Below are positions 18,094 to 27,657 of a stretch of 64,000 bases of DNA, in pieces. The notes beneath the pieces were generated by a model. It searched no databases and had not been told where the DNA came from. It saw only the letters and a list, made by a program, of their open reading frames with translations. A program made the translations under genes and the position numbers. Position 1 is the first letter of the stretch, and each line of letters starts with the position of its first letter. Where the stretch lies: contig JAOUJW010000022.1 of the NCBI GenBank assembly GCA_029882975.1, forward strand, positions 1-64,000. The letters run 5' to 3'. Origin of the DNA: Gammaproteobacteria bacterium. Its GTDB lineage: Bacteria; Pseudomonadota; Gammaproteobacteria; SZUA-152.

Positions 18094-18897
18094 ATGACTA
18101 TTGCCGAAGAAAGTCTGCGTAGCGGCGACCTCACCGAAGCGCTGAAACAACTACAGGATCAGGTTAGAAAAGACCCGTCCAATGTTCAGTATCGTATTTT
18201 TCTGTTTCAACTTTTGTGCGTGCTGGGGCAGTGGGACAGAGCGTTAACCCAACTGAATGTGTCCGGCGAGATGGATGCGAGCACTTTGGCGATGGTGCAT
18301 ATGTATCGAGAGGCATTGCAGTGCGAAGCGCTGCGCACGGATATATTTTCCGGTAAACGTACGCCATTGGTTTTTGGGGAGCCGCAACAATGGATTGCTT
18401 TGGTGCTGGAGGCCTTGAAACTTTCCGCCAATGGAAAGCACGCAGAGAGTCAAGCTTTAAGAGAACAGGCTTATGATGTAGCACCCGTGGTTAGCGGCAA
18501 GATCAACGACGAAAGTTTCGAGTGGTTAGCCGACGCAGATTCGCGCATTGGTCCTTTTCTGGAGGCTATCGTCAATGGCAATTATTATTGGATTCCGTTT
18601 CAACGCATTAAAAAAATTAATATCGACGCACCGGAAGATCTGCGTGATATGGTATGGATGCCGGCCTATTTTACATGGGATAACGGTGGTGAGACCGTTG
18701 GATTGATTCCCAGTCGTTATGCAGGATCGGAGGGCAGCGACGATAACGACATACGGTTATGCCGTAAAACACAGTGGGATGAAATGGCAGAGGGGGTTTA
18801 TTATGGAATCGGACAACGATTATTTACCACGGACACTCAAGATGTATCCTTGTTGGATACCAGAACCATTGAATTTGACTTGCCGGAAATCGAATAG
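18094..18897 (+). CDS. tagJ: T6SS accessory protein TagJ (ImpE family)
   Basis: 267 residues matching the ImpE/TagJ family (PF07024). The N-terminal helical, TPR-like half is followed by a C-terminal domain with WIPFQRIKKINI and DLRDMVWMPAYFTW blocks. TagJ binds the N-terminal helix of TssB in Pseudomonas and is thought to modulate sheath handling by ClpV. It occurs only in some T6SS lineages, those using the TssB helix-less ClpV interaction mode. It lies 23 bases before tssE and reads as part of the same transcript. Confidence 0.92.
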   Translation: MTIAEESLRSGDLTEALKQLQDQVRKDPSNVQYRIFLFQLLCVLGQWDRALTQLNVSGEMDASTLAMVHMYREALQCEALRTDIFSGKRTPLVFGEPQQWIALVLEALKLSANGKHAESQALREQAYDVAPVVSGKINDESFEWLADADSRIGPFLEAIVNGNYYWIPFQRIKKINIDAPEDLRDMVWMPAYFTWDNGGETVGLIPSRYAGSEGSDDNDIRLCRKTQWDEMAEGVYYGIGQRLFTTDTQDVSLLDTRTIEFDLPEIE

Positions 18898-18919
18898 CTT
18901 ACAAAGGTAAGGAATCGCT

Positions 18920-19429
18920 ATGGCGGAACTGTCACAAAAAGAACGCTTGCAGCCATCGTTGCTGGATAGGTTGACTGACCGAGATCCGGAACGTAAGGCA
19001 GAATCCCGTACGGAACGGGTGCTGTCCTTGCAACAACTGCGAAAGAGCGTGATTCGCGATATCGGTTGGCTATTGAATACAGACAATTTGTCCTTGGGGC
19101 AGGAGCAAGAAGACTATCCGGAGTTGACTCACTCAGTACTTAACTACGGTATGCCCGACATGTCGGGTACTTCCGTTTCCAACTTGGATAGCGAGGCCCT
19201 GGTGGCCAATATTAAACAGGCCATTATCGATTTTGAACCCAGAATTCTCAAAAACACTATTCGAATCAATTTGGTTGTTGATGACGAAAAAATGAATAAT
19301 AAAGCCGTTTCATTCGAAATTGAGGGCGAGTTGTGGGCTCAACCCACGCCGTTGCGCGTCTATCTGAAAACGGAATTGGACTTGGAAACCGGTAACATAG
19401 ACGTTAGTGATTCGGTTGGGGTGCGCTAA
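18920..19429 (+). CDS. tssE: T6SS baseplate protein TssE (gp25-like)
   Basis: 169 residues with the gp25-like fold (PF04965). The N-terminal LQPSLLDRLTDRDPE block is diagnostic, and the C-terminal half carries IRINLVVDDE and FEIEGELWAQP strands. TssE resembles phage T4 gp25 and helps nucleate the sheath on the baseplate. Its stop codon is immediately followed by the tssF ATG, so the two are translationally coupled. Confidence 0.95.
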   Translation: MAELSQKERLQPSLLDRLTDRDPERKAESRTERVLSLQQLRKSVIRDIGWLLNTDNLSLGQEQEDYPELTHSVLNYGMPDMSGTSVSNLDSEALVANIKQAIIDFEPRILKNTIRINLVVDDEKMNNKAVSFEIEGELWAQPTPLRVYLKTELDLETGNIDVSDSVGVR

Positions 19430-21307
19430 ATGGATCCGCGATTATTACAATATTATAATAGGGAATTGCAGCATATTCGGGAAATGGGGGGTGAATTTGC
19501 GAAAGAATACCCCAAAATAGCCGGGCGCTTGGGTCTGGAAACCTTCGAATGTGCTGATCCCTATGTGGAACGTTTACTTGAAGGGTTTGCTTTTCTGGCA
19601 GCGAGGGTCCAGTTAAAAGTAGATTCGGAATTTCCACAGTTTACCCAGCACATGCTGGAAATGATTTATCCGCAATACTTGTCACCTACTCCTTCCATGG
19701 CGGTAGTACAGTTTAATCCCGATTTAAACGAAAGTGGATTGGCGGAAGGATTTGAGATTCCCCGTAACAGTGTTTTACGGAGTTTGTTGGGCAAAGGTGA
19801 GCAGACGGTTTGCGAATATCGTACGTCCAGTGATATTGCGCTCTGGCCTTTGGAAATCACCAACGCCGAATATTTGACTAACGCCAGTTCATTTGTATCT
19901 TTGGATCAGAAACGTCTTAAAGATGCAAAAGCCGGGGTAAAACTACGCTTGCGGGCAACGGCGGGTCTGACAATAAACAAACTGGCGTTGGAAAAACTGC
20001 CTTTATATTTGCGCGGTAGTGACGAGTTGCCTATGCACCTATATGAGCAGATTCTTGCCAATTCGGTTGCCATAGTCGCCAGGCCGGCAAAGAACCCGGG
20101 TTCCTGGTGTGAGATTATTGATAAACGGTATATTACTCGTACCGGCTTTGAAGACAATGAAGCGGTTTTACCCCAAAGTAATCGATCTTTTCAGGGGTAT
20201 CGCCTGTTACACGAATACTTTACCTTTCCCCAGCGGTTTATGTTTATTGAATTGGGCGGTTTGGGTAAAGCGGTTAAACGCTGCGAGGAAAAAGATCTGG
20301 AGTTGGTCATTTTGTTCGATCGTATTGACCGTTCTCTGGAAGAGTTAGTCAATGCGGGAAATTTCTCCCTACATTGCACGCCGGCTATTAATTTGTTTCC
20401 CAAGCGAGCGGATCGAATCCACTTAAACAACCGCGATCCGGAATTTCATATCGTACCCGATCGAACCCGACCTTTAGACTTCGAAATCTACTCAGTCACC
20501 GAAGCGATTGGGATCGGTACCAGTGCGGACGACGAACAGGAATTCCTGCCGTTCTATGCCGCAACGGATTTAACCATTCATCGTGATGATCAAGCTTATT
20601 ACACCCTCAAGCGGGTGCCGCGTATGCTATCCAGCAAGCAAGTAAGAAAAGGCCCACGTTCCAGCTATATCGGCAGTGAAACGTTTATTTCTTTAGTCGA
20701 TGGAAATAATGCTCCTTACAGGAAAAATCTGCGTCAATTGGCTGTACAGACCATGTGTACCAATCGAGACCTGCCCTTACATATGGCTTTAGGAACGGGC
20801 AAAACAGATTTTACGATGGAGTCCAGCGCGCCGGTTGAGAGCGTGCGTTGTATTGCCGGACCCAGTAAACCCAAAGCGTCACATGCAGAGAAAGCCACAG
20901 CGTGGCGTCTCATCAGTCATTTGTCTCTGAATTATTTGTCCATAGCCGATACCGATGATAAGCAAGGTGCCGCGTCCATGCGGGAGTTGTTGGCCTTGTA
21001 CGGCGATCTGGCTGAATCTCATATTAAAAAGCAAATTGATGGTGTGATTTCAGTTACTGCAAAACCGGTCACTCGCCGGGTGCCCGTACCCGGTCCTATC
21101 ACCTTTGGTCGGGGTATGGAAGTGACGATTACGTTTGATGAAAGCGCTTTTGAAGGTTTGGGGGTGTTTTCATTAGGTGCGGTAATGGAAGAATTTTTTG
21201 CCAAATATGTATCCATTAATTCGTTTACCGAAACGGTGATTCGTACTGCAGAACGGGGGGAGATAATGCGATGGCCAGTAAGAGCCGGTCTGCGTCACAT
21301 CCTTTAG
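19430..21307 (+). CDS. tssF: T6SS baseplate protein TssF (ImpG/VasA)
   Basis: 625 residues, normal for TssF. It begins with the family hallmark LLQYYNRELQHIREMGGEFA and contains the EFPQFTQHMLEMIYPQYL and QFNPD blocks. TssF forms, with TssG and TssE, the wedges of the baseplate on which tube and sheath polymerise. The start ATG abuts the tssE stop and the 3' end overlaps tssG by 37 bases, so tssE, tssF and tssG form a coupled set. Confidence 0.97.
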   Translation: MDPRLLQYYNRELQHIREMGGEFAKEYPKIAGRLGLETFECADPYVERLLEGFAFLAARVQLKVDSEFPQFTQHMLEMIYPQYLSPTPSMAVVQFNPDLNESGLAEGFEIPRNSVLRSLLGKGEQTVCEYRTSSDIALWPLEITNAEYLTNASSFVSLDQKRLKDAKAGVKLRLRATAGLTINKLALEKLPLYLRGSDELPMHLYEQILANSVAIVARPAKNPGSWCEIIDKRYITRTGFEDNEAVLPQSNRSFQGYRLLHEYFTFPQRFMFIELGGLGKAVKRCEEKDLELVILFDRIDRSLEELVNAGNFSLHCTPAINLFPKRADRIHLNNRDPEFHIVPDRTRPLDFEIYSVTEAIGIGTSADDEQEFLPFYAATDLTIHRDDQAYYTLKRVPRMLSSKQVRKGPRSSYIGSETFISLVDGNNAPYRKNLRQLAVQTMCTNRDLPLHMALGTGKTDFTMESSAPVESVRCIAGPSKPKASHAEKATAWRLISHLSLNYLSIADTDDKQGAASMRELLALYGDLAESHIKKQIDGVISVTAKPVTRRVPVPGPITFGRGMEVTITFDESAFEGLGVFSLGAVMEEFFAKYVSINSFTETVIRTAERGEIMRWPVRAGLRHIL

Positions 21308-22335
21308 CTGTTCTACAGTCGCTAAAGGAATCCACCTTGGCATTGCTAAATGCCATCAAAGAAGCGCCCTACAAGTATGGTTTTTTTCAAGCTGTGCGGC
21401 GACTCGAATGTGCCTATAGCGACAAACCACTCATCGGTCAGTCATTAAGGCCGAAAGACGATCCGGTGCGCTTTCAGCAACCACCCTCCTTAGCTTTTGC
21501 TCCCTCCACCCTGTCCCAATTTAGTTTGGGGGAAAAAGGGCGCCCGCCTAAGTTGAGTATCAATTTCTTCGGCTTGTTCGGACCGCAAGGGCCTTTACCG
21601 TTGCATTTAACCGAATACGCCTACGATCGGGCATTGAATTCCAGTGATACCACCTTTGCTGGATTTGCCGATATGTTTCATCATCGCATGATTTCGCTGT
21701 ATTACCGCGCCTGGGCCAATACCCAGCCCACCGTGAGCTATGATCGACCGCAAGCGGATCGATTTTCCGCCTATGTGGGTTCCATTATGGGTTTTGGTTT
21801 GACCAGCCTGCGTAATCGTGAAGAATTACCGGACCGAGTTAAGTTGTTTTACGCCGGCTTGTTGGCGAGTCAAACTCGCAATGCCAGTAATTTGCAGGCT
21901 ATGATCAGCAGTTTTTTTCAAGTAAACGCTCGGATTGAACAGTTTGTGGGGCAGTGGATGGAACTGCCGAAGGAATGCCGCATGTTGTTGGGGATTACCC
22001 GGGAGACCTGCACTTTGGGTGTAAATGCGGCCGTGGGTAACAAAGCCTGGGAAAGTCAGCAAAAGTTTCGCATTGTGTTGGGCCCATTGTCCAAAGAGGA
22101 ATATTTGCGCATGCTACCCGGAGGGGAAAGTATTAAGCGGTTGCAGACTTTGGTAAGAGCCTATGTGGGTGATGAGTTTGATTGGGACATGCAGTTGATT
22201 ATGAAAAAGGAAAGCATGCCCATGTTTCGTTTGGGTATAAATGGGGATTTGGGGTGGACGACTCGTGTATGGAGCAGGACCATAGAAAGGGATGTGGACC
22301 GTTTGATTATTCACCCCGGAAAAATCCGCAAATGA
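21271..22335 (+). CDS. tssG: T6SS baseplate protein TssG (ImpH/VasB)
   Basis: 354 residues. Family blocks YGFFQAVRRLECAY, RPKDDPVRFQQ and NFFGLFGPQGPLPLHLTEYA are all present (PF06996). TssG pairs with two TssF copies in each baseplate wedge. The start at 21271 lies inside the last codons of tssF; the alternative is a slightly later codon, but the MASKSRS start is reasonable. clpV begins 21 bases downstream. Confidence 0.97.
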   Translation: MASKSRSASHPLAVLQSLKESTLALLNAIKEAPYKYGFFQAVRRLECAYSDKPLIGQSLRPKDDPVRFQQPPSLAFAPSTLSQFSLGEKGRPPKLSINFFGLFGPQGPLPLHLTEYAYDRALNSSDTTFAGFADMFHHRMISLYYRAWANTQPTVSYDRPQADRFSAYVGSIMGFGLTSLRNREELPDRVKLFYAGLLASQTRNASNLQAMISSFFQVNARIEQFVGQWMELPKECRMLLGITRETCTLGVNAAVGNKAWESQQKFRIVLGPLSKEEYLRMLPGGESIKRLQTLVRAYVGDEFDWDMQLIMKKESMPMFRLGINGDLGWTTRVWSRTIERDVDRLIIHPGKIRK

Positions 22336-22356
22336 ATTGTTTAGAAGGGTAGAGAT

Positions 22357-25077
22357 ATGGCAGAAATAAATCGTGTCGCGTTGTTTGGTAAGTTAAACAG
22401 CTTGGGGTATAAGGCCATTGAGAGTGCCACCGTATTTTGCAAAATGCGCGGTAATCCCTATGTGGAATTGGTTCACTGGTTCCATCAAATATTGCAATTG
22501 CAGAACTCCGATTTACATCGGATTATTAAGCAGTTCAATATTGATCCGGCCAGAATTGCCAAGGATTTCACTGAATCACTGGATAAACTGCCCCGCGGTT
22601 CTACCTCGATTTCCGATTTGTCTTCCCATGTGGAGGAGGCGGTGGAAAGGGGTTGGGTTTATGCCACATTAATGTTTGGCGAATCCCAGGTGCGTTCCGC
22701 TTATTTAATGGTTGGCATTTTGAAAACTCCCTCTTTGCGTCGCGCCCTGTACTCCATTTCCTCGGAGTTCGAAAAAATCAATGTGGATACCTTGATTGAT
22801 CGATTTGAGGAAGTCGTGAGTGGTTCACCGGAAGAAAGTCTCAGGGCTACAGACGGTTTTCAAGTGGGTGGTGGGGCGGCTCCGGGTGAAGCCAGTGGTG
22901 CTATCGCCCCGGCTCAAATGGGCAAGCAGGAAGCCTTACAGCAGTATACCGTTGACCTTACAGCACAAGCTCGTACCGGAGAGATGGATCCCATTGTGGG
23001 GCGGGACGAAGAAATCCGCCAAGTGGTGGATATATTGATGCGCAGGCGTCAAAACAACCCCATCTTAACCGGCGAAGCCGGTGTCGGTAAAACGGCAGTA
23101 GTGGAAGGTTTTGCACAAAAAATCGTGGCCGGTGACGTGCCGCCGCCTTTGCAGGACGTCACTCTGCGCACTCTGGATATTGGTTTGTTGCAAGCAGGCG
23201 CCAGTATGAAAGGAGAATTTGAAAACCGACTCAAACAGGTGATTGAGGAAGTTCAGTCTTCAGAGAAACCCATAATACTTTTTATCGATGAAGCCCATAC
23301 CTTGATTGGTGCCGGTGGTGCTGCCGGAACCGGTGATGCGGCCAATCTACTCAAACCGGCCTTAGCGCGGGGCACCTTGCGAACCGTTGCAGCGACCACG
23401 TGGGCCGAATACAAAAAGCATATTGAAAAGGATCCGGCACTGACACGGCGTTTTCAAGTAGTTCAAGTGGATGAGCCCAGCGAAGAAAAAGCCATCTTAA
23501 TGATGCGCGGTTTAACCTCCACGCTGGAACGGCACCACAAAGTCCAAATTCTGGATGAAGGCATAGAAGCAGCCGTAGTGCTTTCACACCGTTATATTCC
23601 GGCGCGACAGTTGCCTGACAAGTCGGTGAGTTTGCTGGATACGGCCAGTGCTCGGGTAGCCATCAGCCAATATGCCGTGCCCGCAGAGGTTGATGATTGC
23701 CGCAAGCGTATTTGCGCATTGGAAACAGAGTTGGAAATCATCGCCCGAGAGAATGCCATTGGCGTTGATACCAGCGCCCGCAAAGCCGAAGCAGAAGACA
23801 AGTTACAGCAGGAAAAACAACGGTTGGAAGGACTGGAACATCGCTGGCAAACTGAAAAAGAGCTGGTGGACAATATATTAAACATCCGGGCTCAACTTCG
23901 GGGTGATAACAACAAAGTGGATGGTACGGACAGCGATTTGGAAGCGGCAGCGGATAAACACACCAAGTCCGAACTGAGTGAGGCGGACCGCGCCGGTTTA
24001 AAGGAACAACTGCAGTCCTTAACCCAGCAGTTGCTGGAACTGCAAGGGGAGAGCCCCTTGATTCTACCCAGTGTGGATGAGCAAGCGGTGGCTTCGGTCG
24101 TGGGGGACTGGACCGGAATTCCCGTGGGCAAGATGGTAAAAGACGAAGTCGCCACGGTATTGGGTTTGGCGGATTCAATTAACGAGCGCGTGATCGGCCA
24201 AAAGCACGCCTTGGACATGATTGCCAAACGAGTACAGACTTCGCGTGCTAACTTGGACAACCCCAATAAGCCCATAGGTGTGTTTATGCTTTGCGGACCG
24301 TCCGGAGTGGGTAAAACAGAAACCGCCCTGGCTTTGGCTGAAGCTCTGTATGGCGGCGAACAAAATGTTATCACCATTAATATGAGCGAATTCCAGGAAG
24401 CACATACGGTATCCACTCTCAAAGGTGCACCTCCCGGTTATGTGGGGTACGGAGAAGGCGGAGTCTTAACCGAAGCGGTAAGACGTAAACCCTATAGTGT
24501 GGTGTTATTGGATGAAGTGGAAAAAGCACATTCTGACGTTCACGAAATCTTCTTTCAGGTATTTGATAAAGGCGTGATGGAAGATGGGGAAGGGCGTTTA
24601 ATCGATTTCAAAAACACGCTGATATTGCTAACTTCCAATGTTGGCAGTGAATTGATAATGAATATGTGCAAAGACCCGGAGTTACTTCCGGAACCGGAAG
24701 GAATCGCCAAAGCTCTGCGTGAACCATTGTTGAAAGTATTTCCTGCTGCTTTACTCGGGCGTTTGGTTACCATACCGTATTTTCCATTGAGCGACGCCAT
24801 GGTAGCCAACATTACTCGCCTGCAACTGTCCAGAATCGAATCTCGTATTGCTGAGAACCACAAAGTACCGTTTACTTACGACGAGAATGTGGTGGAGTTA
24901 ATCGGCAAACGCTGTACCGAGCTTGAAAGCGGCGGGCGTATGATCGATGCCATTCTCACCAACACGATGCTACCGGAAATCAGTAAAGCGTTTCTGGGGC
25001 GAATGATGGATGGCAAAACGGTGGAGCGGGTGCATGTGGGTGTAGATGCCAGTGAGTTCAGTTATCAATTTGATTAG
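22357..25077 (+). CDS. clpV: T6SS sheath-recycling AAA+ ATPase ClpV (TssH)
   Basis: 906 residues. An N-terminal Clp-N domain (about 1-160) precedes AAA1 with Walker A GEAGVGKT (239-246) and Walker B ILFIDEAH, a coiled-coil middle region (about 440-580), and AAA2 with Walker A GPSGVGKT and VVLLDEVEKAH. Both ATPase sites look intact. ClpV binds contracted TssB/TssC sheath and threads TssC for disassembly, so the subunits can be reused. It closes the core structural set; the next genes concern the spike. Confidence 0.97.
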   Translation: MAEINRVALFGKLNSLGYKAIESATVFCKMRGNPYVELVHWFHQILQLQNSDLHRIIKQFNIDPARIAKDFTESLDKLPRGSTSISDLSSHVEEAVERGWVYATLMFGESQVRSAYLMVGILKTPSLRRALYSISSEFEKINVDTLIDRFEEVVSGSPEESLRATDGFQVGGGAAPGEASGAIAPAQMGKQEALQQYTVDLTAQARTGEMDPIVGRDEEIRQVVDILMRRRQNNPILTGEAGVGKTAVVEGFAQKIVAGDVPPPLQDVTLRTLDIGLLQAGASMKGEFENRLKQVIEEVQSSEKPIILFIDEAHTLIGAGGAAGTGDAANLLKPALARGTLRTVAATTWAEYKKHIEKDPALTRRFQVVQVDEPSEEKAILMMRGLTSTLERHHKVQILDEGIEAAVVLSHRYIPARQLPDKSVSLLDTASARVAISQYAVPAEVDDCRKRICALETELEIIARENAIGVDTSARKAEAEDKLQQEKQRLEGLEHRWQTEKELVDNILNIRAQLRGDNNKVDGTDSDLEAAADKHTKSELSEADRAGLKEQLQSLTQQLLELQGESPLILPSVDEQAVASVVGDWTGIPVGKMVKDEVATVLGLADSINERVIGQKHALDMIAKRVQTSRANLDNPNKPIGVFMLCGPSGVGKTETALALAEALYGGEQNVITINMSEFQEAHTVSTLKGAPPGYVGYGEGGVLTEAVRRKPYSVVLLDEVEKAHSDVHEIFFQVFDKGVMEDGEGRLIDFKNTLILLTSNVGSELIMNMCKDPELLPEPEGIAKALREPLLKVFPAALLGRLVTIPYFPLSDAMVANITRLQLSRIESRIAENHKVPFTYDENVVELIGKRCTELESGGRMIDAILTNTMLPEISKAFLGRMMDGKTVERVHVGVDASEFSYQFD

Positions 25078-25242
25078 TCATCTACAAAATAGGATAATCT
25101 GATCTATATTTATTGTTAATTAACAATGGCATACAATGGGCTCATCAACGAGACTTTAAGGTTGGATTCGGAGTCGCTTGTGAAAGGAGAGAGAGCTTCT
25201 GTATGTCATTGAATATTAACAAAAATAGGAGCATAAGGCCAC

Positions 25243-25527
25243 ATGCGTCGCGCTAAAATGACTGAAGTCAACTATTACGATTTTCGAGTGCAGTTGCAAA
25301 GAGCAACTGATCGGGGCTGCCGTATCGAAAGGGGTGATGGTGACAAGTGGAAAGAATACATCAGAGATAACGACATAAAGGAAGTGGCTGCGGTTTCTAT
25401 AGGTAATGCACAATTTGAAAAAGTAAAGCCCGTCGTGATTAACTGCAACGGCAGTTGGGACGGGTTTTATGTCTATTCGGAGGATGCCGAAGCTGTACTC
25501 AAATGGCAGCATGAAGCCGACGGTTAA
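25243..25527 (+). CDS. Small conserved-looking hypothetical protein between clpV and vgrG
   Basis: 94 residues, charged and without signal peptide or membrane segment, so probably cytoplasmic. An AGGAG motif sits ten bases before the ATG, supporting translation. The sequence begins MRRAKMTEVNYYDFRVQLQR and has a central DKWKEYIRDNDIKEV segment. I do not recognise the family. It sits between clpV and vgrG on the same strand, a place where adaptors, immunity proteins or regulators are often found, but nothing in the sequence decides between these. Confidence 0.75.
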   Translation: MRRAKMTEVNYYDFRVQLQRATDRGCRIERGDGDKWKEYIRDNDIKEVAAVSIGNAQFEKVKPVVINCNGSWDGFYVYSEDAEAVLKWQHEADG

Positions 25528-25551
25528 GGACGGCTAAGGACAGTTAAGTTA

Positions 25552-25565
25552 TGTGAATATTCACA
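25552..25565. promoter_or_regulatory. Perfect palindrome TGTGAATATTCACA upstream of vgrG
   Basis: A 14-base perfect palindrome lies about 245 bases before vgrG. Similar sequences lie upstream of tssA (13782-13793) and, as a half-site, hcp (17288-17297). Candidate operator for a dimeric regulator common to the T6SS units. Confidence 0.5.
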
Positions 25566-25639
25566 TACACTCTATTTCTCGTTGCTGTATTTCCCATCGA
25601 TAGTAGAATCTATTCCAATAACGCAGTTCGTCGAATTGG

Positions 25640-25656
25640 TCAATATTTGATCAGTT
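25640..25656. promoter_or_regulatory. Motif TCAATATTTGATCAGTT shared with the tssA promoter
   Basis: Sixteen of 17 bases match 13847-13863 upstream of tssA. In both places it follows a GTGAAwATTCACA-type palindrome, by 65 and about 87 bases respectively, and precedes the gene start by 170-290 bases. Confidence 0.5.
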
Positions 25657-25657
25657 G

Positions 25658-25671
25658 GTTCAGGCCTGAAC
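25658..25671. promoter_or_regulatory. Perfect palindrome GTTCAGGCCTGAAC upstream of vgrG
   Basis: A 14-base perfect palindrome directly follows the shared motif. It has no copy in the tssA promoter, so it may be a vgrG-specific operator or chance. Confidence 0.35.
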
Positions 25672-25809
25672 TTAATTGGGTCAAGACTTGAAAGGGTCAC
25701 GCCCAGGTCCGTCACTTGGCACAAGAATAAATCCGGCGGTCCCAGGCGAAATTCAATAATCGAAGATTGAACAGCCCTGTAACTGGTTTTAGGGTGAAGG
25801 AAAGCTAGA

Positions 25810-27624
25810 ATGCCATTAAGAGGATCATTGGGAATTTCCACGCCGTTAGGTGATGATGTCTTACAGCTGTATAGTTTGAATGGAACTGAAACGCTGGGGC
25901 GTTTATTCCAATACGAATTGGAGTTACTCAGTAAGGATGACAACATCGACCTGGACAAGATACTGGCGCAACGCGTCACGATCAAGGTTACACTCCTGGA
26001 TAACAGCACACGCCATATAGACGGTTACGTCTGCGAGTTCAGTCAAACCGGTAACCGAGGCAACTATTCCGCCTACCGAGCAGTGATTCGTCCCTGGCTT
26101 TGGTTTTTAACTCGAACCTCCGATTGTCGCATTTTCCAAGAAATGAAAGTTCCGGATATTATCAAACAGGTGTTCCGTGATTTGGGGTATTCGGATTTTG
26201 AAGACACCCTGAGTGGTAATTATCGCAAATGGGATTACTGTGTTCAGTATCGAGAGTCAGACTACAATTTCATCAGCCGATTGATGGAGCAGGAAGGCAT
26301 CTATTACTACTTCAAACATACGGAAGGCAAACACACGTTGGTACTTTCCGATTCCATCAGCTCACATCAGACTTTTTCGGGCTACGAAGAAATTCCTTAT
26401 TTCCCACCGCAAGAGCGTGCGAATCGGGAACGGGATCATATAGATGGTTGGATGCTGACCCGCGAAGTGCATCCGGGTATAGTGGCTTTAAACGCATATG
26501 ATTTTGAAAAACCAAAAGTGGATTTGGCCGCCAAATCCAGCATCATTCGTTCTCATGATGTGGCAGATTACGAAATCTATGATTATCCCGGTGAGTATAT
26601 AGAACACTCCGATGGTGATAATTATGCGCAGATACGAGTACAGGAATTACAAGCCAAATTTGAGAAATCTACGGCAACGGCGAATGCCAGAGGTGTCGCT
26701 ACCGGAAGTTTGTTTAAGTTAACGCAATTTACCCGAGCAGATCAGAATCGGGAATATTTGATTATCTCCACGCAATATGAAATGCGGGCTGCCGGATTTG
26801 AAAGCGGTGGTTCGGTATCCGAAGAAGACACTTTCCAATGCACCTTCAAAGCGATGGACAGTCACACCCAATTTCGATCACCTCGAATTACCCCTAAGCC
26901 GGTGGTACAGGGACCCCAAACGGCAGTCGTGGTTGGGAAAGCCGGTGAAGAAATTTGGACGGATAAATACGGCCGTGTCAAAGTTCAATTTCACTGGGAC
27001 CGCTATGGAAAATCCGATGAAAACAGCTCTTGCTGGGTTCGGGTGGCTCAAGTGTGGGCGGGCAAGCGTTGGGGCGCTATGCATATTCCACGTATGGGGC
27101 AGGAAGTCATTGTGGATTTTCTCGAAGGCGACCCGGATCGACCGATTATTACCGGTCGCGTGTACAACGCCGACAATATGCCTCCGTATGATTTGCCTGC
27201 CAACAAAACGCAAAGCGGCGTAAAGAGCAGAAGTTCCAAGAGCGGCACCGATGCCAACTTTAATGAAATTCGTTTTGAGGATCTCAAGGGCAAGGAGCAG
27301 CTCTATATCCATGCGGAGAAGGATCAAGACAACATTGTTGAAAACAATGAAACCACAGACGTGGGCAAAGACCGAACCGAAAAAGTCGGCAATAACGAAA
27401 AGATCACAATTGGAAAAAACAAAACTGATGATGTCGGCACAGACTACTCCATCAAGGTAGGCAAAAATACCGTGATAGATTCCGGTGACTCGATTGTATT
27501 TAAAACCGGTAGCGCCAGCATCATTATGAAAAAAGACGGCAAGATACAAATTAAAGGTTCAGATATTCTTATCAAAGCCAGTGGCAATATTAAGCTCAAA
27601 GGCTCCAAAATATCTGAAAATTAG
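25810..27624 (+). CDS. vgrG: T6SS spike protein VgrG (TssI)
   Basis: 604 residues, a structural VgrG without added toxin domain. The gp27-like N-terminal half (about 1-370) has YRESDYNFISRLMEQEGIYYYF. It is followed by the gp5 OB-fold with KYGRVKVQFHWDRYGK and CWVRVAQVWAGKRWGA (about 383-430). A C-terminal beta-helix needle of short repeats (EKVGNNEKITIGKNK type, about 500-604) ends the protein. VgrG trimers cap the Hcp tube and pierce the target. Effectors must therefore bind non-covalently, probably through the adaptors encoded just downstream. Confidence 0.97.
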   Translation: MPLRGSLGISTPLGDDVLQLYSLNGTETLGRLFQYELELLSKDDNIDLDKILAQRVTIKVTLLDNSTRHIDGYVCEFSQTGNRGNYSAYRAVIRPWLWFLTRTSDCRIFQEMKVPDIIKQVFRDLGYSDFEDTLSGNYRKWDYCVQYRESDYNFISRLMEQEGIYYYFKHTEGKHTLVLSDSISSHQTFSGYEEIPYFPPQERANRERDHIDGWMLTREVHPGIVALNAYDFEKPKVDLAAKSSIIRSHDVADYEIYDYPGEYIEHSDGDNYAQIRVQELQAKFEKSTATANARGVATGSLFKLTQFTRADQNREYLIISTQYEMRAAGFESGGSVSEEDTFQCTFKAMDSHTQFRSPRITPKPVVQGPQTAVVVGKAGEEIWTDKYGRVKVQFHWDRYGKSDENSSCWVRVAQVWAGKRWGAMHIPRMGQEVIVDFLEGDPDRPIITGRVYNADNMPPYDLPANKTQSGVKSRSSKSGTDANFNEIRFEDLKGKEQLYIHAEKDQDNIVENNETTDVGKDRTEKVGNNEKITIGKNKTDDVGTDYSIKVGKNTVIDSGDSIVFKTGSASIIMKKDGKIQIKGSDILIKASGNIKLKGSKISEN

Positions 27625-27657
27625 TCTAAGGATCTGGTTTTACTGCGGTAACTAAAA

